Position numbers and translations under genes: made by a program. The notes beneath the pieces were generated by a model. The model made no database searches. It was not told the DNA's origin and saw nothing but the letters and a program-made list of their open reading frames with translations. Shown in pieces: positions 7,889 through 15,077 of a DNA stretch of 64,000 bases (positions are counted from its first letter, which is position 1; every line of letters begins with the position of its first letter). The DNA is from Longimicrobiaceae bacterium (GTDB lineage: Bacteria; Gemmatimonadota; Gemmatimonadetes; Longimicrobiales; Longimicrobiaceae), in NCBI GenBank assembly GCA_030146875.1, contig JASLAX010000158.1, positions 1 to 64,000 of the forward strand, in the 5' to 3' direction.

Positions 7889-9544
7889 TTGACGCCGGGC
7901 CGGAAACAGCTCGCCGCATTCGCCGCCGTGCTGGCGGCGACGGGATGCGCCCCCTCCCAGGGGCGCATCCCGTCGCCGTTCCCGGCCGCCGCGGCTCAGG
8001 CCTCCACGGATCTCGTCCGCGGAGGCCTTCGCGCGCCCGCGCCCGCCGTTCTTGGAGTGGAACAGGTGGTGGCGAGGCGCGCGTCCTCCGACGTCGCCTC
8101 CCCGCGCTCCCGGCCGGGGGGCGCTCCGGTGCGCGGGCCCTCCGCGGGCGAGGCGGATCTCCCGCCCGACGCGGCGGCGTCGCCCTCCTCCCCCGCGACG
8201 GAGCGGAGGACGGCGGAGGCGGATGCCGGTCCGCGTCCGCAGTCTCCGCCGGAGTCCGCCGGCGGGCCTCCGGAGGCGCGGCCGGCCGCGGAGGCGGCGG
8301 CCGGGGCGGCCGCGCCGGGGGCTCCGCCATCTCACGCCGCGGCGGGGAACGACGCGCTGCGCGTGTACCTGATGACCATGGGGCCCGGCGACGCGGTGTG
8401 GGAGAAGTTCGGCCACAACGCGCTGTGGGTTCACGACCCCGCCACGGGGATGGACGTGGCGTACAACTACGGGATGTTCGACTTCCGGCAGGAGAACTTC
8501 ATCCTGCGCTTCGTCCAGGGGCGCATGCTCTACTGGATGCAGGGCTTCGACGCGGGCGCCACGGTGGAGCACTACCGCGGCTACAACCGCGACGTGTGGG
8601 TGCAGGAGCTGAACCTGACCGGCACCCAGAAGGCGGCGCTGCGGGACTTCCTGCGCGCGAACGAGCTGCCGGAGAACCGCTTCTACCGCTACGACTACTA
8701 CTACGACAACTGCTCCACCCGCGTGCGCGACGCCATCGACCGCGTGCTGGGCGGGCGGCTGAAGGCGCTCACCGCCGGGACCGCCACGGGGACCACCTAC
8801 CGCTCGCACACCCGCCGGCTCACCGCGGGCGACGCGCTGACGTACACCGGGCTGGAGATCGGCCTGGGGTCGCCCTCGGACCGCCCGATCAGCGCTTGGG
8901 AGGAGATGTTCCTGCCCCTCTCCCTGCGCGAGCGGGTCCGCGACGCCACCGTCGCCGGGCCGGACGGACGCGCGGTGCCGCTCGTGCTCTCCGAGCGGCA
9001 CGTGGTGCGCTCGGTGGGGCGCGAGACGGAGCGCGAGGAGCCGCCGTCGTGGATCCCCATCTACCTGGCGGTCGGCGCCGCCGTCGCCGCGCTGCTGGCC
9101 TTCCTGGGGACGCGCGCCCCCCGGTCGCGCGCGGCGCGGCACGGCTTCGCGGCGCTCTCGGGCCTGTGGCTGCTGCTGGTGGGCACCGGCGGCGTGGTGC
9201 TGGCCGGCCTGTGGGCGCTGACCGACCACCAGATCGCGTACCGCAACGAGAACCTCTTCCAGCTCGACCCGCTGGCGCTGCCGCTGGTGGTGCTGCTCCC
9301 CGCGCTGGCGTACGGCCGGCGCTGGGCGGCCAGGCCCGCGGCCGCGCTGGCCGTGGCCGTGGCCGCCCTCTCGCTGCTGGGGCTGGTGCTGCAGGTGCTG
9401 CCGGGGCTGGACCAGGTGAACGGCGAGGTGATCGCCCTGTTCCTTCCCGCCCACCTGGCGCTGGCGTGGACCGCGCTGCGGCTGCGCGGCGCGGCGCGGG
9501 CCCAGGCGCTTCCGCGCGGGCGCACGGCCGCCGGGGCGGACTGA
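7889..9544 (+). CDS. DUF4105 domain membrane protein
   Basis: The conserved part begins near residue 152 (ALRVYLMTMGPGD) and contains WEKFGHNALWVHD, YNYGMFDF and YRYDYYYDNCSTRVRD, the DUF4105 signature. About four membrane helices follow at residues 390-540 (for example WLLLVGTGGVVLAGLWAL). DUF4105 is a papain-like, probably periplasmic domain of unknown substrate. The start is uncertain. A TTG at 7889, right after the upstream stop, would give a lipobox-like LAATGC, but two strong hairpins overlie this stretch and residues 25-150 are a Pro/Ala-rich low-complexity region. In-frame GTGs at 8057 and 8066 are alternatives. Confidence 0.75.
   Translation: MTPGRKQLAAFAAVLAATGCAPSQGRIPSPFPAAAAQASTDLVRGGLRAPAPAVLGVEQVVARRASSDVASPRSRPGGAPVRGPSAGEADLPPDAAASPSSPATERRTAEADAGPRPQSPPESAGGPPEARPAAEAAAGAAAPGAPPSHAAAGNDALRVYLMTMGPGDAVWEKFGHNALWVHDPATGMDVAYNYGMFDFRQENFILRFVQGRMLYWMQGFDAGATVEHYRGYNRDVWVQELNLTGTQKAALRDFLRANELPENRFYRYDYYYDNCSTRVRDAIDRVLGGRLKALTAGTATGTTYRSHTRRLTAGDALTYTGLEIGLGSPSDRPISAWEEMFLPLSLRERVRDATVAGPDGRAVPLVLSERHVVRSVGRETEREEPPSWIPIYLAVGAAVAALLAFLGTRAPRSRAARHGFAALSGLWLLLVGTGGVVLAGLWALTDHQIAYRNENLFQLDPLALPLVVLLPALAYGRRWAARPAAALAVAVAALSLLGLVLQVLPGLDQVNGEVIALFLPAHLALAWTALRLRGAARAQALPRGRTAAGAD
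7935..8028 (+). terminator. Two consecutive strong hairpins after the metallopeptidase gene
   Basis: The first hairpin is a perfect 19-bp stem (7935-7953 with 7960-7978, six-base loop). The second is a 12-bp stem with one mismatch (7998-8010 with 8016-8028). A 19-bp perfect stem is very unlikely by chance, so this is probably the terminator of the metallopeptidase gene. It overlaps the nominal 5' end of the DUF4105 reading frame and argues for a later start there. Confidence 0.55.
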
Positions 9545-9546
9545 GG

Positions 9547-9903
9547 ATGGGCACGGCGATGGAGGTCCAGGTGTTCGGCACCAGGAGCTGCAACGAGACG
9601 AAGAAGGCGCTGCGCTTCTTCAAGGAGCGGCGCATCCGCACCCACTTCGTGGACCTGAAGGAGCGCGCCGCGTCCGCGGGGGAGCTGAAGCGCTTCGCGC
9701 AGAAGCACGGGGCCGAGCCGCTGCTGGACCGCGACGGGAAGCGCTTCCGCGAGCGCGGGCTGCACGTGGCGCACCTGGCTGAGGCGCGCATCCTGCCGCT
9801 GCTGGAAGAGGACCCGATGCTGCTGCGGACGCCGCTGGTGCGCTCCGGCAACCTGCTGGCGGTGGGGTGGAACGAGGCGCAGTGGCGCGAGTGGACGAAG
9901 TGA
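9547..9903 (+). CDS. ArsC/Spx-like thioredoxin-fold protein
   Basis: A 118-residue protein of the ArsC/YffB fold: beta-strand VQVFGTRSCNETKKALRFF with a single N-terminal Cys, then IRTHFVDLKER, and the family helix ending RTPLVRSGN. The first active-site Cys is kept, but the second position of the Spx CxxC is Thr (CNET), so it is closer to the ArsC-reductase group. True arsenate reduction is doubtful, because no arsenic gene is near. It starts two bases after the DUF4105 stop and is followed 13 bases later by rsmD. Confidence 0.8.
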   Translation: MGTAMEVQVFGTRSCNETKKALRFFKERRIRTHFVDLKERAASAGELKRFAQKHGAEPLLDRDGKRFRERGLHVAHLAEARILPLLEEDPMLLRTPLVRSGNLLAVGWNEAQWREWTK

Positions 9904-9916
9904 ACCCGGGGGCGGC

Positions 9917-10444
9917 GTGAGGATCGTGAAGGGAAAGTGGGCGGGGCGGCACCTCACCTCGCCGGCCGACCGGCGGGTGCGGCCCACGGCCGAGCACGTG
10001 CGGGACGCGTGGATGACCATGCTGGAAGAGGACCTGCAGGGCGCCCGCGTCCTGGACCTGTTCGCCGGCACCGGCGCGCTGGGGCTGGAGGCACTGTCCC
10101 GCGGCGCCCGGTACGTGGACTTCGTGGAGACGCGGCCGGCGTCGCTGCACGCGCTGAAGGCGAACGTGGCCGCGCTGCGCGTGCGCGAGAAGACGCGCAT
10201 CTTCAAGAAGGACGCGCTACCCTTCACGGGCGCGCTGGCGGAGGGGTCGTACGACGTGGCGTTCGCCGACCCGCCCTACGGCTCGGGCCAGCTCGACCGG
10301 CTGCTGGACACGTGGATGGCCATGCCCTTCGCCGCCGTGCTGGCGGTGGAGCACGCGCACGACCACCTGCTCCCCGAGGGCGGGCGTCGCAAGTTCTTCG
10401 ACGACACCGCCGTCACCGTGTTCCGCGCCCGCCCGGCGGAGTGA
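9917..10444 (+). CDS. rsmD: 16S rRNA (guanine(966)-N(2))-methyltransferase RsmD
   Basis: A 175-residue protein with all RsmD hallmarks: MRIVKGKWAGRHL at the start, the RPTAEHVRDAW helix, the SAM-binding LDLFAGTGALGLEALSRGA, and the catalytic motif IV DPPYG at about residue 119. It methylates N2 of G966 in 16S rRNA in the nascent 30S subunit. The GTG start at 9917 is 13 bases after the upstream gene, consistent with one unit. Confidence 0.93.
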   Translation: MRIVKGKWAGRHLTSPADRRVRPTAEHVRDAWMTMLEEDLQGARVLDLFAGTGALGLEALSRGARYVDFVETRPASLHALKANVAALRVREKTRIFKKDALPFTGALAEGSYDVAFADPPYGSGQLDRLLDTWMAMPFAAVLAVEHAHDHLLPEGGRRKFFDDTAVTVFRARPAE

Positions 10445-10569
10445 GCCCCCGCCGCCACGGCGGCTCCGCGCACGGTAGATGCAGCGCGTTTGGCGCCCGA
10501 ATCTGACAACGCCGTGCCCGGTCGGCCGCCCCGCGCCCGCCCGCCGCGGCCGAATCCCCGGACCGACCC

Positions 10570-11295
10570 GTGCCCATGACCCCCGGACAGATCGTCGCCC
10601 TGGCCGGCGGCGGCTTCACGCAGGAGCCCGAGAACCCGCTGCTGGACGACTACGTCCTGCGGGTCTCGCCCAACCCGTGGCCGCGCGTCTGCTTCGTTCC
10701 CACGGCCAGCGGCGACAACGTGGCGTACATCAACCGCTTCTACGAGGCGTTCGACGGGCGCTGCGACCCCACGCACCTCTCCCTGTTCAGCCGCACGGTC
10801 GAAGACCTGTGGGGTTTCTTCCGCGACGTGGACATCGTCTACGCCGGGGGCGGCAACACGCTGAACCTGATCGCCGTGTGGCGCGCGCACGGGCTGGACG
10901 CGGTGCTGCGCGAGGCGATGACCAAGGGCACCATCCTGGCGGGCGTCAGCGCCGGCGCGCTCTGCTGGTTCGACCGCGGGCTCACCGACTCGTACGGGCC
11001 GCGGCTCACCTCGCTGGACCACGCCCTGGGCTTCCTGCCCGGCTCGTTCTGCCCGCACCTGGACAGCGAGCCCCGCCGCCGCTCCGGCTTCCGCGAGCTG
11101 GTGCGCACCACCGGGGTGCCCGGCATCGCGGGCGAGGACGGGGTGGCGCTGCACTACGTGGGCGACCGGCTCACGCGCGTGGTCACCTCGCGCGCCAGGA
11201 AGCGCGCGTGGCGCTTCACCCCGCAGGGCGACGGGGTGGTGGAGGAGGCCATCGAGGCCGAGTTCCTGGGCTCGGAGGGGCCGCTCCCCGGCTGA
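10570..11295 (+). CDS. Peptidase E-like serine peptidase, S51 family
   Basis: A 241-residue protein of the class I glutamine-amidotransferase-like fold. IVYAGGGNTLNLIAVW (residues about 92-107) and the nucleophile elbow GVSAGALCWF (Ser at about residue 122) identify family S51. These cytoplasmic enzymes cleave after N-terminal Asp in dipeptides (PepE) or release cyanophycin dipeptides. The nearest look is to the YgaJ type. The start may be the GTG at 10570 or the ATG at 10576. Confidence 0.85.
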   Translation: MPMTPGQIVALAGGGFTQEPENPLLDDYVLRVSPNPWPRVCFVPTASGDNVAYINRFYEAFDGRCDPTHLSLFSRTVEDLWGFFRDVDIVYAGGGNTLNLIAVWRAHGLDAVLREAMTKGTILAGVSAGALCWFDRGLTDSYGPRLTSLDHALGFLPGSFCPHLDSEPRRRSGFRELVRTTGVPGIAGEDGVALHYVGDRLTRVVTSRARKRAWRFTPQGDGVVEEAIEAEFLGSEGPLPG

Positions 11296-11374
11296 GCCCC
11301 GGCGGTGGCGCGCCCCGCGCCGCCGCCCCAGATTCACGGCGTCCGCCCCCCTCCCCCTCCCGCGCGCGCCGTCC

Positions 11375-11866
11375 ATGCCCGAGACCTCCGCCGTCCTGAT
11401 CCGCCCCGCCCGCGCCGACGACGCGGAGACCTTCCTGGCCCTGGTCGACGCCCTGGCCGACTACGAGAAGCTGGACCGGCCCACGCCCGAGGCGCGCGAG
11501 CGGCTGGTGCGCGACGCGTTCGGCCCGTCGCCGCGCATCTCCGTTCACCTGGGCGAGCTGGACGGGCGGCCGGTGGGCTACTCCATCACCCTGGAGACCT
11601 ACTCGTCGTTCCTGGCGCTGCCCACGCTGTACCTGGAGGACCTGTTCGTGCTTCCCGAGGCGCGGCGCCACGGGGCGGGGCGCGCCTTCTTCCGGTTCCT
11701 GGCGGGCGAGGCGCTGCGGCGGGGGTGCGGGCGGATGGAGTGGGTGGTGCTGGACTGGAACGAGCTGGCGATCGACTTCTACCGCAAGCTGGGCGCGCGC
11801 CACCTCTCGGAGTGGCACACGTACCGCATGACGGCCGACCAGCTCCGCGGCGTGGCGGAGGGATAG
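11375..11866 (+). CDS. GNAT family N-acetyltransferase
   Basis: A 163-residue acetyltransferase. It shows VLIRPARADDAETFLALV at the N-terminus, YLEDLFVLPEARRHGAGRAF for strand beta 4 plus the acetyl-CoA loop (about residues 86-107), and VLDWNELAIDFYRKLGARH at the C-terminus. This C-terminal form is common to diamine and thialysine acetyltransferases. The substrate cannot be read from context; the neighbours are peptidase E and a DHH protein. Confidence 0.88.
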   Translation: MPETSAVLIRPARADDAETFLALVDALADYEKLDRPTPEARERLVRDAFGPSPRISVHLGELDGRPVGYSITLETYSSFLALPTLYLEDLFVLPEARRHGAGRAFFRFLAGEALRRGCGRMEWVVLDWNELAIDFYRKLGARHLSEWHTYRMTADQLRGVAEG

Positions 11867-11933
11867 GTCCGGCTGGCACGTCCCTCGCACCCCGGAGGCG
11901 CGGGGACGACGGACACAGCCACGGAGGTGCGCG

Positions 11934-13118
11934 ATGTCGCAGCCGTTGGGAGCGGGAGAGGGAGCCGGCACGGGGGTGGCGCCGGTCGCGGCGCCGGCGG
12001 GGGAGGACGCCTCGCGGGCGGCGGAGCTGCGCCGTCTGCTGGAGACTCGGCGGGGGGAGCGGCACCTGGTGGCCATCCAGGACTTCCCGGACCCGGACGC
12101 CATCTCCGCCGGGCTGGCGTACCGCGCCATCGCCCGCGCGTTCGACGTGGAGGTGGACGTGGGCTACGACGGCCTGATCTCCCACCCCGAGAACCTGGCG
12201 CTGGTCAACCTGCTGGAGATCCGCCTCCGCAGGTGGGAGGATGGGATCCCGCTGGACCAGTACAACGCGGCCGTGTTCGTGGACAACCAGGGGTCCACCA
12301 CCCACCTGACGGAGCGGCTGAAGGCGGCGGGGATCCCCACCCTGGCCGTGATCGACCACCACGACCCGCAGGACGTGCTGGACCCCATCTTCTCGGACGT
12401 GCGCCCCGTGGCCGCGGCCGCCACCATCCTGGCGGAGTACCTCCAGAGCGAGGTGTTCCTGAAGATGGACCCGGACAACGCGGAGCACGTGCGCCTGGCG
12501 ACCGCGCTGATGCACGGCATCCACAGCGAGACGGACGGCTTCGTGCGCGCCCGCCCGCCCGAGTACCGCGCGGCGGCGTTCCTCTCCCGCTACATGGACC
12601 CCGACCTGCTGGAGCGCGTGCTGTGCGTGCAGAAGTCGCGCGGCACCATGCAGGTGATCGAGGCGGCGCTGCGCAACCGCGACCTGCGCGGGGGCTTCTC
12701 CGTGGCCGGCGTGGGCTTCCTGCGCTGGGCCGACCGCGACGCGGTGCCCCAGGCCGCCGACTTCCTGCTGACGGAGGAGAACGTCCACACCGTGGTCGTG
12801 TTCGGCCTGCTCTGCGGCGACGACGGGCGCGAGGTGGTGACCGGGTCGCTCCGGACCACGAAGGCAACGCTGGGGGTGGACGCGTTCCTGAAGGAGGCGC
12901 TGGGGAAGGACCCCTCCGGCCGTCCGTACGGCGGCGGACGCTCGCGGGCCGGCGGCTTCGAGATCGACCTGGGATTCCTGCAGGGCGACGAGGACGACGA
13001 TTCTGCGGAGAGGTCGATGAAGTGGGCGATCTTCGACCGGAAGATCCGCCGCAAGATCTTCGACGAAGCCGGCCTGGGCGACGCGGACGACGAGGGGGTG
13101 GGAGCGGACTGCGGATGA
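11934..13118 (+). CDS. DHH/DHHA1 family phosphoesterase (NrnA-like)
   Basis: A 394-residue enzyme. The metal-binding motifs are IQDFPDPDAISAGLA (about residues 45-60), VFVDNQGST (about 115) and VIDHHDPQD (DHH, about 139-147). The DHHA1 part contains MHGIHSETDGF and a Gly-rich GGGRSRAGGFE near residue 345. Relatives degrade nano-RNA or dephosphorylate pAp. The acidic C-terminal tail (about 360-394) is extra compared with NrnA. The start follows ACGGAGGTGCGCG. The poly-Ala/Gly N-terminus (about 1-28) is probably flexible. Confidence 0.85.
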   Translation: MSQPLGAGEGAGTGVAPVAAPAGEDASRAAELRRLLETRRGERHLVAIQDFPDPDAISAGLAYRAIARAFDVEVDVGYDGLISHPENLALVNLLEIRLRRWEDGIPLDQYNAAVFVDNQGSTTHLTERLKAAGIPTLAVIDHHDPQDVLDPIFSDVRPVAAAATILAEYLQSEVFLKMDPDNAEHVRLATALMHGIHSETDGFVRARPPEYRAAAFLSRYMDPDLLERVLCVQKSRGTMQVIEAALRNRDLRGGFSVAGVGFLRWADRDAVPQAADFLLTEENVHTVVVFGLLCGDDGREVVTGSLRTTKATLGVDAFLKEALGKDPSGRPYGGGRSRAGGFEIDLGFLQGDEDDDSAERSMKWAIFDRKIRRKIFDEAGLGDADDEGVGADCG

Positions 13119-13162
13119 GGGATGGCTACTAGGCAGTACCGTGCCGCGTAGGAAAGCAGCTC

Positions 13163-14308
13163 CTATGCCTTGACGGTATTGCTCCAGTCACGCGCAGAAT
13201 AGATAGAGTGCTCGCGTGCAATTGTCAGCATCCAAGCCTCGAATGTAGCCAGATTCTTCTGCCCAAGCGGGCCCCGCGGCAGTTCGCGAGACTTTCTCCG
13301 CCTTAGCTGCTGGTCCGGGGAAACATTCAACTCCTCACCTCCGCGCCCCAGGAGGATGCCCTGGCCGCTCACGAAAGTGCAAGTGGTGTTAACGGAGGCA
13401 AGGGCGCGGAGGGTCCTTGCTGCGTTACCGGCCCCCACGCCGTGGACGATGACATGCATTCTGCGACCGATGTCACTTATCATTTCAACCAATCCGTCAA
13501 CCTCAATCCGCTGTCCGGTAGGGTCGGGTGTGCACGAGAAATCACGGCTCATCACGGTCAGGTGAGGGTGGTCATTAAACCAGGACGCCCAGTTCCGCCG
13601 ATCTCCTGACGAGCGCCAGAAGATGTTCGGAGCAGCTACGAAACCGAACCGGAACAACTCCTCCAGTACTCGGTTGTGATGTAGCTGCATGACCACAGAG
13701 GTTGAGGCCGGCCACTTGTTGTAGGCGTCCGCATATACAGAGAATGTAGGGCCCGTTACGATCCTGACGCCGACGCCCGCTAGAAACCGGTAAAATGCCG
13801 GCCGGTCCATACCCCAAAATGCACGTAGAACACGATCGTCTCCATGCAATAGCGCAAGCGGGGAAGCGCGCTCAGTAACGCGCTGCGAGCCGGAAAGATC
13901 TCGATCCACCAACCATGATCGGGGGCGTCCTTTCCCCTTCTTGCTTACGTTGAGGAGGCTGACGAGTTGGACTCCCAGCCACTCGGTGTTCAGGCGTGTG
14001 CCAGCGTCAAGCCGATCGCAAAGCGTAGGTATCACAAGAGGAAGTTCAGGCGGGTGCTCGCGGTTCGGAACAACCAATTCGAGCGGCCGCCCTGCAGCCA
14101 ACTCTTGGTCATAGCAATTCTCCGCCGCAGTGCCTGGAACGCCTCTGCGTTCTCTGCAGTGATATGGGCAGTTACTGCAATCGTACGCCCGGTCTGTTCC
14201 CGCATAGACGCATCCGCACGGTCCCGTATCACTTCCACCGCACTGGGCGTATGCTTCGCACCGGGTGCAGTCAGAGAACAGGCTTAGATTGCTTGATGCG
14301 CGGCTCAT
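13163..14308 (-). CDS. Cys-rich protein resembling DUF4417, second gene of the CIRCE-controlled operon
   Basis: A 381-residue protein. The first 51 residues hold eight Cys (14, 17, 23, 31, 33, 44, 47 and 51), probably binding zinc or Fe-S clusters. The middle (about 180-290) has GPTFSVYADAY, QLHHNRVLEELFRFGF, APNIFWRS and HLTVMSRDFSC. Their order recalls DUF4417 phage and accessory proteins, which share a barrel-like pattern ending in a PN-x-W motif; I give this match from memory. The GC content is visibly lower than in the flanks, a sign of transfer. It lies 9 bases after the 116-residue gene and is convergent with the DHH gene. Enzymatic activity is unknown. Confidence 0.7.
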   Translation of the reverse strand: MSRASSNLSLFSDCTRCEAYAQCGGSDTGPCGCVYAGTDRAYDCSNCPYHCRERRGVPGTAAENCYDQELAAGRPLELVVPNREHPPELPLVIPTLCDRLDAGTRLNTEWLGVQLVSLLNVSKKGKGRPRSWLVDRDLSGSQRVTERASPLALLHGDDRVLRAFWGMDRPAFYRFLAGVGVRIVTGPTFSVYADAYNKWPASTSVVMQLHHNRVLEELFRFGFVAAPNIFWRSSGDRRNWASWFNDHPHLTVMSRDFSCTPDPTGQRIEVDGLVEMISDIGRRMHVIVHGVGAGNAARTLRALASVNTTCTFVSGQGILLGRGGEELNVSPDQQLRRRKSRELPRGPLGQKNLATFEAWMLTIAREHSIYSARDWSNTVKA

Positions 14309-14317
14309 GTGCGAGAA

Positions 14318-14668
14318 CTACGGACGAAGCCGAACACGCAACTCAGAGGGAATATTCCCGGTCCGCTGGACGTCACCAGCGACCAATTGCCTCTCTATCA
14401 CGGTCTCCACGTACTGCGGTGGAACGAGGCCGAGATACGTGCTGTCGCGAAGGATCTCCACGCGGAGAGGGCGTGGACGGACGACCTGAATCTGAGCCCC
14501 ACGTATGGTCGAGGCCCACACCATCTCGTCAATCGCAATCAGAGGAACGGTAATCGCGAGATCAACGGCATCGGAGACGTTGTGAGCAGGCAGATCACCG
14601 AAGCTCACCGTATTGGTCTGAACCGGTGCTGTCTCCGCCGTGATGGTGGGGTCTTTCCGTGAACCCAT
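14318..14668 (-). CDS. Unknown 116-residue protein, first gene of the CIRCE-controlled operon
   Basis: The function is not recognised. The N-terminal 25 residues are polar (MGSRKDPTITAETAP). The remainder looks like one small alpha/beta domain: DLAITVPLIAIDEMVWAST, IQVVRPRPLRVEILRDSTYL, then GLVPPQYVETVIERQLVAGD and a Pro/Arg-rich end. The ATG is preceded by AGGAGGTGACTC, a near-perfect ribosome site, and by a sigma-70 promoter with a CIRCE operator. It therefore should be well expressed when HrcA releases DNA, as in heat or protein-folding stress. It is co-transcribed with the Cys-rich gene at 13163-14308. Confidence 0.75.
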   Translation of the reverse strand: MGSRKDPTITAETAPVQTNTVSFGDLPAHNVSDAVDLAITVPLIAIDEMVWASTIRGAQIQVVRPRPLRVEILRDSTYLGLVPPQYVETVIERQLVAGDVQRTGNIPSELRVRLRP

Positions 14669-14685
14669 GAGTCACCTCCTGTTGG

Positions 14686-14712
14686 TTAGCACTCAACGAG
14701 CGAGAGTGCTAA
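14686..14712. promoter_or_regulatory. CIRCE operator (HrcA-binding inverted repeat)
   Basis: TTAGCACTC (14686-14694), nine bases, then GAGTGCTAA (14704-14712): an exact match to the CIRCE consensus, extended by one more pair (G14685/C14713). It spans the expected transcription start of the leftward promoter and lies 18 bases before the ATG at 14668. In known systems HrcA binds here and is released when GroEL is titrated by unfolded protein. The operon here is not groESL, hrcA or dnaK. Confidence 0.93.
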
Positions 14713-14713
14713 C

Positions 14714-14742
14714 AGTGTAGCTTCGCATTTATTTCGGGTCAA
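14714..14742 (-). promoter_or_regulatory. Sigma-70 type promoter for the CIRCE operon
   Basis: Read leftward: TTGACC (14742-14737), a 17-base spacer, TACACT (14719-14714). The predicted start of transcription, about 14707, is inside the CIRCE element. The -35 box overlaps the last codons of the antitoxin gene. Confidence 0.8.
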
Positions 14743-14971
14743 GGATCTTCGCTGGAGTGACCGACGAGGCCGGTACGGATTTCGGCCCGCCCGTCACGTA
14801 CCGCTGGTAGCGACGCTCCGCTACCTCGAGCCAGGCCTGCTCCACCTCGTCGGCCGAGTCCAGAGGAGCCTCCTCCTCCAACCTCGCGAACAGCCCGTGT
14901 GCCAGGTCCGCGCGATCGGCAGGAGATAGCTCTCGCGCGTCGGCCTTGATCTGGTTGATGGTACGCGTCAT
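14729..14971 (-). CDS. Addiction-module antitoxin component (TIGR02574-like), apparently without a toxin
   Basis: An 80-residue helical protein: KADARELSPADRADLAHGLF, ARLEEEA, then EVEQAWLEVAERRYQRY. This is the pattern of the putative addiction-module component family that normally precedes a RelE/ParE toxin. No such toxin follows; the next gene is the CIRCE-driven operon. The C-terminus is longer than usual (about 20 Pro/Ser/Lys-rich residues). It may be an orphan left in an eroded accessory region. The ATG at 14971 is preferred; a long upstream extension lacks family similarity. Confidence 0.72.
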   Translation of the reverse strand: MTRTINQIKADARELSPADRADLAHGLFARLEEEAPLDSADEVEQAWLEVAERRYQRYVTGGPKSVPASSVTPAKILDPK

Positions 14972-15077
14972 CGATTCGACCTCTGGATAAGGTGCTTTCG
15001 GGAAGGCAATGATGCTGAGGTGTAGCTGGAGTCGCGGAGGCGCGCCCTGCCCTGGGATGGCGCCTCCGCGACTGTCG

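Noticed and set aside
9547..9903. Arsenate reductase ArsC as a functional name
   Set aside because: Only the first active-site Cys is visible and no arsenic gene is near; kept as ArsC/Spx-like fold.
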